DNA of 5,335 bases, taken from Candidatus Zhuqueibacterota bacterium (GTDB lineage: Bacteria; SM23-31). Location: the NCBI GenBank assembly GCA_022562855.1, contig JADFON010000166.1, forward strand, positions 1 to 5,335, in the 5' to 3' direction. Positions 1 to 5,335 of the stretch are shown here, in pieces. Each line of letters begins with the position of its first letter. The stretch's first letter is position 1. Below the pieces are notes generated by a model. That model saw only the letters and a list, made by a program, of their open reading frames with translations, had not been told where the DNA came from and did not search any database. The translations under genes and the position numbers were made by a program.

Positions 1-929
1 TCGTTGATAACGCTCGGGTCGAACCAAGGATTATATGGTCCGGTACCTGTCGAGGTATAAAAATGCGATGCCGATTCATGAAGATCATGGACTACCTGCG
101 GGTGGTATTCAAGATATGTTCTAACAAGATTCTGGTATAGTTTCAAGGTCAATGACATACCGTCACGGTTGTTATCGTGCCCAACATATGCGCCCCAGTA
201 TAGAAAGGATTGTTGCGGGGCATTCGGGTCTTTTCTCGGCGCCATACGGACGTCTACCATTTTGTCCCTGCCGTCGGGTTCGATAACAGGGGTTATCATC
301 ACAATCGAATTCTCACGGATTTCTCTAATAAATTTCGATTCGTCAACGGCAAGACGGTACACAAGCTCCATGAGCATTTCAGGGGAACCGGTCTCCCCCG
401 AATGCAGACCACCGGTCAACCGGTAAAAGGGGAGACCTTCTTCGATCAGTTCCTCAGCCTCAGCCTCCGTTATTGTTCTCGGGTCTGCAAGTTTTGCGGT
501 AATTTCTTTATACTTGTCGAGATCCCTGATATGGTCTTCATCGGAGACAACAACAAGGATCATTTCCCTGCCTTCTTCCGTGTAGCCAATATTGAATACT
601 TCAACACGGTCTGACGCTTTTGCGACTTCACGCATGTATTCGTAAATTTCATGCGTATAGCTCAAAACATCCGCCGCCCCGGCAATATGACCGAGTATAT
701 CGAGAGGAGTAGGTACTGTGTCGGAATAAGGTAGATAATTTACCCATTTGGTTGTAAACGGCTCAATGGTGAACTCTTTGATCATTGCCGTATATTCCTC
801 GTCAATCTTTTGCTGGGCAACTGCGGGTCCCGTCAGCAGAAAAATTACCGTGCAGGTTAATACCAGCGCATAGACTGATATACAAGAAGTAAACCGGTTC
901 TTTGATAAATTCAAAAATGGTAAACTCAT
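1..929 (-). CDS. Secreted M14-family zinc carboxypeptidase-like metallopeptidase (partial, C-terminus beyond window)
   Basis: This is a zinc-dependent peptidase of the M14 (carboxypeptidase A) family, expected to hydrolyse peptides outside the cytoplasm. The reading frame stays open to the left edge, giving 309 complete codons, so the C-terminus is missing. Residues 1-38 form a Sec signal peptide: basic residues near 10-12, a hydrophobic core at about 17-34, and an AVA cleavage motif before Q39. The zinc motif HSGE gives H176 and E179 as ligands within GGLHSGETGSPEM. EPDGRD follows at about 220. DNNRDG (252-257) corresponds to the substrate-binding Asn-Arg of the family. HDLHES supplies the third zinc ligand, H284, followed by a TSTGTGPYNPW stretch, which I recall as typical of a large secreted M14 subfamily. 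The general-base glutamate expected later in the family is outside the window, so activity cannot be confirmed. The ATG at 929 is supported by AGGAGG seven bases upstream. The gene is divergent from the sensor kinase. Substrate specificity cannot be read from the sequence. Confidence 0.93.
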   Translation of the reverse strand, partial: MSLPFLNLSKNRFTSCISVYALVLTCTVIFLLTGPAVAQQKIDEEYTAMIKEFTIEPFTTKWVNYLPYSDTVPTPLDILGHIAGAADVLSYTHEIYEYMREVAKASDRVEVFNIGYTEEGREMILVVVSDEDHIRDLDKYKEITAKLADPRTITEAEAEELIEEGLPFYRLTGGLHSGETGSPEMLMELVYRLAVDESKFIREIRENSIVMITPVIEPDGRDKMVDVRMAPRKDPNAPQQSFLYWGAYVGHDNNRDGMSLTLKLYQNLVRTYLEYHPQVVHDLHESASHFYTSTGTGPYNPWFDPSVIN

Positions 930-936
930 TGTAAAT

Positions 937-942
937 CCTCCT
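937..942 (-). promoter_or_regulatory. Shine-Dalgarno site of the M14 peptidase gene
   Basis: On the minus strand the perfect AGGAGG lies seven bases before the ATG at 929. It fixes the start of the peptidase and places the signal peptide at the extreme N-terminus. The next in-frame ATG codons lie after the signal peptide and would lose it. Confidence 0.85.
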
Positions 943-1051
943 GAATTGATTGATGTTCCGTTATGAAATTGTTGAATAAAATTTATGGATAGGCATAGCT
1001 AAGGTAAACAAGATGAAATCGGTAAATACGGATAAGAATGTTTCCTGAATC

Positions 1052-1080
1052 AAGATAGGTATTTCCAGATTTCAGGTCAA
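1052..1080 (-). promoter_or_regulatory. Candidate sigma-70-type promoter for the M14 peptidase
   Basis: Reading the minus strand, TTGACC (1080-1075, five of six matches to TTGACA) is followed after exactly 17 bases by TATCTT (1057-1052, four of six matches to TATAAT). Transcription would start near 1045, giving a leader of roughly 115 bases before the ATG at 929. A six-base inverted repeat, CCTGAA (1044-1049) and TTCAGG (1071-1076), brackets the -10 element and overlaps the -35. If the host uses a Bacteroidota-type primary sigma factor, this E. coli-like match would be less meaningful. This is inferred from consensus only. Confidence 0.4.
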
Positions 1081-1148
1081 GAAAAATTATTTACAATACG
1101 AAAGAAAATTACTACCTTCCCTGTGATGTCAGAGGAGTAAATAAAGCG

Positions 1149-1160
1149 AAAAGTACTTTT
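1149..1160. repeat. 12-base perfect palindrome, possible operator
   Basis: AAAAGTACTTTT reads identically on both strands with no spacer. It lies 120 bases upstream of the kinase start and about 70 bases behind the candidate leftward promoter. A site of this size could bind a dimeric regulator, but in AT-rich intergenic DNA a 12-base palindrome may also arise by chance. No regulator gene is visible in the window. Confidence 0.3.
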
Positions 1161-1221
1161 TATCAAAACCGGTAGATACTTTTCCGTTGAACTGATACCT
1201 TCCAAAGACAGGAAAATTCAA

Positions 1222-1229
1222 TATATTTG
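1222..1229 (+). promoter_or_regulatory. Weak -10-like element upstream of the kinase
   Basis: TATATTTG matches the TAnnTTTG -7 element known from Bacteroidota promoters, and its first six bases also resemble a TATAAT -10 box. I find no TTTG or TTGACA partner at the expected upstream spacing, so the call rests on the downstream element alone. A start near 1236 would give a leader of about 44 bases before the ATG at 1280. The element overlaps the TTGGAAATTCCAA palindrome by three bases. Confidence 0.2.
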
Positions 1230-1239
1230 GAAATTCCAA
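1227..1239. repeat. 13-base perfect inverted repeat, possible operator of the kinase gene
   Basis: TTGGAAATTCCAA is a perfect inverted repeat with six-base arms around a single central A. It begins 53 bases before the kinase ATG and overlaps the TATATTTG element, a position where a bound protein would block transcription start. A related half-site-like string, GGAAAATTCAA, lies just upstream at 1211-1221. The binding protein is unknown and the operator role is inference. Confidence 0.35.
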
Positions 1240-1279
1240 CTTTGAGTTATCAGACATATTTCATTTTCGACAGGCTTTT

Positions 1280-4200
1280 ATGTCGCCTTACAGTTCAATG
1301 AGCAACGATAAAAATAAAATCGAACACGATACCGTAACTGCAGATAAAGAACAGCTCTTTTCTGAACAGGTAAAGCTTCTCTACAAAAATGCTCCCATTG
1401 CATTGATAGGAATTGTAGTAAGTGTTATTGTAATTACATTCTGGTTGATATTCTTTGTATCGATTGACCTTGTAATTATCATATTGTGGTCGACATCGAT
1501 AATTCTTGTTACAGCAGCCCGTTTCATTCTTGTCAAAAAATATAATAAATCCTCAAAAAAACCGGAAGATGCACCGAAATGGTGTAGAACCTATGTAATT
1601 ACCATATTCGTATCCGGTCTTCTGTGGGGGTCTGCGTCGATTTTCCTGTTACCCGGTGAGACGGTTATCCACCAGGTATTTATCGTATTTTTTATTGGCG
1701 GATTAGCAACCGGATCGGTAGGTACATATTCTTCTATCGCATGGGCTTCACCTGCTTTTGTCATTCCGGCATTTTCTCCGGTTGCAATCCGGTTGTTATT
1801 ACAGGGTGACGATATGTCCGTCATAATGGGAGGAATGCTTCTGTTTTATGGCGGCACGTTACTCTTTTCCACCCGGGCTTTACATGCGACTACGCTTTAT
1901 TCCTTAAAAATGAAAATCAGAAACACGGGACTTATAGATTATTTGAAAGATGCAAAAGCAAAAACAGACATCCTGAACGAAGAATTACAGGAAGAGATTA
2001 TCGAACGAAAACAAGCATTGAGTTCACTGAAGGAAAGCGAGCAAAACCTGGAATTGATAATGGATACGATGAATGAAGGTTTAATGCGCGTTGACAATGA
2101 CGATATCATATTGTATGTGAACGATCGAATGTGTGCTATGACCGGATACAGCCGGGAAGAATTGGTTTACCAATCGGCGCAAAAAATGCTGTTGGCAGCA
2201 GACAAGCGTACAAAAATGAGAAATAAATTAGAATCCAGGTTGAACGGTTCCTCAGACAGGTATGAAATCCAGATCAGAAAAAAATCGGGTGATCTCTCAT
2301 GGTTCCTGATAAGCGGTTCGCCGGTATTTGACAACGACGGAAACGTTGTCGGCTCTATTGGAATTCACACAGATATTACTTCCCAAAAACTTTTGGAACT
2401 CGATCTAAGAAGATTTAGAGAAGCAATGGACCAATCCGGTGAGGCAATTTTTATCACTGACGCTAAGACTGGCAGCTTTATCGATGTAAATGAGACCGCT
2501 TGCACTTCGCTTGGATATGACCGGATGGAATTGCTCAAAATGAAAGCAAAGGATATCGAAAAGAATTTTCCGTTTAAAACAAAAACTCAATGGCGCAAGC
2601 ATGTTGACGAAATAAGAAGAGCTACGACGCCGCTATACTTTAGCGACGGGATGCATGTGCGAAAAGATGGAACAACAATTCCTGTCGAAGTCTATGTATC
2701 GTTCAAAACGTTTGAAGGAAATGATTATCTTGTCGTAGTCGTGAGAGATATATCCCAACGTAAGCAAATCGATGAAAAACTTAACCAGCGCCTTGCCGCA
2801 ATCGAGGCTTCAAAGGATGGGATCGCAATCCATGATGAAAATGAAAAATATGTATATATAAACGATGCTTATGCAAAAATATACGGATATGATAATTCTG
2901 ACGAAATGATGGAGAGATCATGGAAGGAAAATTATGAGCCGGTAGTATGGGAAAGGCTAAAGAGCGAATTCGTGCCAAAATTAAAAGATGACGGTTATTG
3001 GAGTGGGGAAAGCGTTGCAAGAAAACGTGACGGGAGCTTGTTTCAACAAACTATATCGTTAAGCAAAACTAAGGGAGGCGGACTGATCAGTATTATCCGG
3101 GACGTGAGCGATCGGTACGATTCCGAGAAGACAGCCGAAACCCTTTACAATATTTCGAATGCCGCCACGTCTGACATAAGTCTCAACGAATTGATAAAAT
3201 ATATTCACTTATATCTCGGTACGATTATAGATACGACAAATTTCTATATTGCCCTGTACGACAAAAAATCCGACATGATATCGCTTCCCTATTATGTTGA
3301 TGAATATTCAAGAGATTTCAAACCGCTTAAGTGTACCGGTTCGATCTACAGCGTCGCACAAGTTATTCGATCAAAAAAACCGGTATACCGTTCAGGAAAA
3401 GATTGTGAAAAATATATAAAAAATGTGGTGAAATCTACTGCGGAATACAATGCGAAAGTTTGGCTCGGCGTGCCGTTGATAAGGTCAAACGAGGTAATAG
3501 GCGCAATGGTTGTGCAGAATTATACAGACCAGGACCGGTTTAGTGAAAATGACATTTCACTTCTTGAATTTGTTTCGGGTCAAATCGCGGCGTCGATAGA
3601 GACCAAAAGAATTTACGAAGCGTTAAAAAAGTCGGATGAGGAATTGAAATATCTTTCAAACCAGATTGGTCAATTGAGCCTGTCGGTTGCAGATCTGATT
3701 ACTCTCGAAAACCTGCAGGAAGTATTTGATGGAATAAGCAAGGCAATCGTTGACTATTCGGATTTCCGGCGCGTGCTTATTTCTTTCTATGATGAGGATT
3801 CGCTGAACAGGGAAATATTGGGATTCAGCGGTCTGGATAAAAAAACCGTTGCAAAACTCAGAAAAATCGATATGACCAAAAGTCAATATATGAAAATATT
3901 CGAAAGCGGGACGAAGGTCGGTCAATTCTCCTATTACATACCTCACACAAGGAAAGACATTTTTCCCAAAAACACTGCTGTGTTTGGATCGGGACCTGTG
4001 CCGACAGGGGACGATATGTGGCATCCGGAGGACAATCTTTTCGTGCGCATGAATGATAAAGAGGGAAATTTAATTGGAGTAATATCTGTCGATGAATCCA
4101 AATCGCAGCAAAAACCGACCGCGGAAACCGTCAAACCGTTGGAAATATTTTCGAGTCTCATTTCACAGATCATTATCCAGAGAAAATCCGAACAAAAACT

Positions 4201-5335
4201 TAAACAGCTTGAAGAAGAATTATTCCAGTCACAGAAAATGGATTCAATCGGTAGAATGGCAGGAGGGATCGCTCACGATTTCAATAATATTCTGGCTATT
4301 GTTATGGGTTATGCAGACATGCTTAAACAGCAATTTACCGATGTTACGAAGGACGAAGGAAAGGCTGCGAGTATAATTTTTAAGAACATCAAGAGAGCTT
4401 CCGATCTAACACAACAATTGCTGAACCTTGCGCGTGGAGGCAAGCACAACCCTGTTCTACTCGATATAAACAAAGAAATAAAAAACATTGTAAAAATATC
4501 CGAAAAAATATTTGAAAAAAAGATCGATGTAATTTATAATTTTAAGGATAATACACTCGGTGTAGAAGCGGACAAAAACCAGATCGGTCAGGTGTTCACA
4601 AACCTGATAATCAATTCAAAAGATGCAATGCCCGATGGAGGAACAATAACATTCGAAACAGGAAAGACCACTGTTGATAAGAAAAATGCAAACAACACTC
4701 CCGGATTAAAACCCGGAAAATACGCTATTATAAAAATTTCCGATACGGGTTCAGGAATGGAAAAAGAAACTTTAGACCAGATTTTCGAGCCGTTCTTCAC
4801 AAAAAAACCAAAGGGAACCGGTTTGGGACTGCCTACCGTTTACAGGATTATCAAAAATCACAAAGGGCATATTGCAGTAGAAAGCGAATACGGGAAAGGG
4901 ACAACTTTCTCACTGTATTTACCTGCTTCTCAAAAGAAAATTGAAAAAGAGAAAGCCGAAAAAAGAGCAATAAAGCTGATCCGCGGAAGCGAAACAGTAT
5001 TGATCGTAGACGATGAAGTGGATGTAAACAATCTTATTTTGGAAATGCTTGAAAATATGGGATACAAGGTTCTTCAAGCAAAAAACGGTATAGAAGCGGT
5101 AAAATTATACAAGAAAAAGCACAATGACATTGACCTTATACTTCTCGACATGATAATGCCGAAGATGTCGGGACACGAGGCTTTTTTTAAACTAAGGGAC
5201 ATTAACCCTGATGCCAGGATATTGATCGTCAGCGGTTTCAGCCAGGACGACAAAACCAGCGAACTACTCGATAACGGAGCTATGGGTTTCCTGCCAAAAC
5301 CGTTCGAACTTGGTCAGTTGAACGAAGCGGTTGCA
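1280..5335 (+). CDS. Membrane-bound hybrid sensor histidine kinase, 6TM-PAS-PAS-PAS-GAF-GAF-HisKA-HATPase-REC (C-terminus beyond window)
   Basis: This two-component sensor autophosphorylates on histidine and passes the phosphate to its own receiver. The frame runs 1352 codons without a stop to the right edge. Residues 38-199 hold six predicted membrane helices (about 40-60, 64-85, 104-124, 132-151, 154-174, 179-197) with a WG motif at 116-117 and no large external domain. A charged signalling helix spans about 203-253. Three PAS domains follow (about 255-370, 375-495, 500-612), each ending in D-[IV]-[ST] (D365, D490, D608). GAF1 spans about 621-775 with GVPL at 730-733; GAF2 about 795-967. 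The H-box GGIAHDFNN gives H999 as phospho-acceptor. The ATPase domain has the N-box (N1108, N1112), DTGSG (1155-1159), FEPFFT (1169-1174) and GTGLGL (1179-1184). The receiver starts near 1241, with D1244/D1245, acceptor D1290, S1318 and K1340. The ATG at 1280 has only a weak AGG five bases upstream; the in-frame ATG at 1298 has none. The ligands, and any domain after the receiver, are unknown. Confidence 0.95.
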   Translation, partial: MSPYSSMSNDKNKIEHDTVTADKEQLFSEQVKLLYKNAPIALIGIVVSVIVITFWLIFFVSIDLVIIILWSTSIILVTAARFILVKKYNKSSKKPEDAPKWCRTYVITIFVSGLLWGSASIFLLPGETVIHQVFIVFFIGGLATGSVGTYSSIAWASPAFVIPAFSPVAIRLLLQGDDMSVIMGGMLLFYGGTLLFSTRALHATTLYSLKMKIRNTGLIDYLKDAKAKTDILNEELQEEIIERKQALSSLKESEQNLELIMDTMNEGLMRVDNDDIILYVNDRMCAMTGYSREELVYQSAQKMLLAADKRTKMRNKLESRLNGSSDRYEIQIRKKSGDLSWFLISGSPVFDNDGNVVGSIGIHTDITSQKLLELDLRRFREAMDQSGEAIFITDAKTGSFIDVNETACTSLGYDRMELLKMKAKDIEKNFPFKTKTQWRKHVDEIRRATTPLYFSDGMHVRKDGTTIPVEVYVSFKTFEGNDYLVVVVRDISQRKQIDEKLNQRLAAIEASKDGIAIHDENEKYVYINDAYAKIYGYDNSDEMMERSWKENYEPVVWERLKSEFVPKLKDDGYWSGESVARKRDGSLFQQTISLSKTKGGGLISIIRDVSDRYDSEKTAETLYNISNAATSDISLNELIKYIHLYLGTIIDTTNFYIALYDKKSDMISLPYYVDEYSRDFKPLKCTGSIYSVAQVIRSKKPVYRSGKDCEKYIKNVVKSTAEYNAKVWLGVPLIRSNEVIGAMVVQNYTDQDRFSENDISLLEFVSGQIAASIETKRIYEALKKSDEELKYLSNQIGQLSLSVADLITLENLQEVFDGISKAIVDYSDFRRVLISFYDEDSLNREILGFSGLDKKTVAKLRKIDMTKSQYMKIFESGTKVGQFSYYIPHTRKDIFPKNTAVFGSGPVPTGDDMWHPEDNLFVRMNDKEGNLIGVISVDESKSQQKPTAETVKPLEIFSSLISQIIIQRKSEQKLKQLEEELFQSQKMDSIGRMAGGIAHDFNNILAIVMGYADMLKQQFTDVTKDEGKAASIIFKNIKRASDLTQQLLNLARGGKHNPVLLDINKEIKNIVKISEKIFEKKIDVIYNFKDNTLGVEADKNQIGQVFTNLIINSKDAMPDGGTITFETGKTTVDKKNANNTPGLKPGKYAIIKISDTGSGMEKETLDQIFEPFFTKKPKGTGLGLPTVYRIIKNHKGHIAVESEYGKGTTFSLYLPASQKKIEKEKAEKRAIKLIRGSETVLIVDDEVDVNNLILEMLENMGYKVLQAKNGIEAVKLYKKKHNDIDLILLDMIMPKMSGHEAFFKLRDINPDARILIVSGFSQDDKTSELLDNGAMGFLPKPFELGQLNEAVA

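Larger units (their letters stand above)
930..1279. other. Divergent intergenic region
   Basis: This 350-base stretch separates the start codons of the leftward peptidase and the rightward kinase, so it must hold the control signals for the window's side of both genes. It is AT-rich and I find no credible small gene in it: the ATG at 963 opens a frame of only nine codons. No tRNA-like or hairpin-plus-T-run terminator is visible, as expected between divergent genes. It contains a candidate leftward promoter (1052-1080), a 12-base palindrome (1149-1160), a TATATTTG element (1222-1229) and a 13-base palindrome (1227-1239). An AGGAG at 1131-1135 is not followed by a usable start codon. Confidence 0.8.

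Noticed and set aside
169-614. Two overlapping plus-strand open frames (169-426 and 210-614).
   Set aside because: They lie antisense to the M14 peptidase, whose minus-strand frame carries clear family motifs (HSGE, DNNRDG, HDLHES). The plus-strand translations show no recognisable domain.
1041-1076. CCTGAA / TTCAGG inverted repeat as a terminator or riboswitch stem.
   Set aside because: Six-base arms separated by 21 bases, with no T-run and in a divergent intergenic region, do not make a terminator; at most it is a regulator site around the candidate promoter.
1298-1300. Alternative kinase start at the second in-frame ATG (codon 7).
   Set aside because: It has no purine-rich ribosome binding site upstream, whereas the ATG at 1280 has at least a short AGG at a workable distance. 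Both keep all domains, so the choice does not affect function.
1591-3020. Minus-strand open frames at 1591-1824, 2405-2602 and 2781-3020.
   Set aside because: They are antisense to the membrane and PAS regions of the kinase, are short, lack ribosome binding sites I can support, and have no recognisable protein features.
2042-3115. Possible internal duplication of PAS units at the DNA level.
   Set aside because: The three PAS domains share only family-level motifs; their sequences differ too much by eye to be a recent tandem duplication.
3656-4376. Minus-strand frames at 3656-4024 and 3943-4173 and a plus-strand frame at 4092-4376.
   Set aside because: All overlap the GAF2 and HisKA coding region, where the kinase frame is continuous and conserved. 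The plus-strand frame is simply another phase of the same bases.
4588-4800. Minus-strand open frame of 70 codons.
   Set aside because: Antisense to the conserved N-box to F-box part of the kinase ATPase domain; no independent support.

Overview
The window holds two divergently oriented protein-coding genes, both cut by the window edges, separated by a 350-base intergenic region with candidate regulatory sites. I see no RNA gene, mobile element, CRISPR array or terminator. Base composition is moderately AT-rich by eye, with a strong AGGAGG ribosome binding site and a classical Sec signal peptide. This fits a Gram-negative bacterium. The peptidase subfamily and the style of hybrid kinase are compatible with the Bacteroidota/FCB superphylum or a neighbouring uncultured lineage, but this is a tentative inference from protein style only.

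Left part (1-929, minus strand): the N-terminal 309 residues of a secreted M14-family zinc carboxypeptidase-like protein. It has a signal peptide, the HxxE zinc motif, an EPDGRD segment, the DNNRDG motif and the third zinc ligand in HDLHES. The C-terminal part, with the expected catalytic glutamate, lies outside the window.

Middle (930-1279): divergent intergenic region. It contains a plausible sigma-70-type promoter for the peptidase, a TATATTTG element, and two perfect short palindromes (AAAAGTACTTTT and TTGGAAATTCCAA) upstream of the rightward gene.

Right part (1280-5335, plus strand): one uninterrupted frame of 1352 codons, still open at the right edge. It encodes a large membrane-bound hybrid sensor histidine kinase: six predicted transmembrane helices, a signalling helix, three PAS domains, two GAF domains, a HisKA dimerisation domain with an HDFNN H-box, an intact HATPase catalytic domain, and a C-terminal receiver domain with all key residues.

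How the genes relate: the kinase would integrate a membrane or cytosolic signal and phosphorylate its own receiver, passing the signal to an Hpt protein or regulator not seen here. The peptidase would act outside the cytoplasm on peptides or proteins. Co-regulation through the shared intergenic region is possible but nothing in the sequence proves it. I do not find convincing evidence of an undescribed system; the most noteworthy points are the kinase's multi-sensor layout with an unassigned six-helix membrane module, and the palindromes upstream of it.
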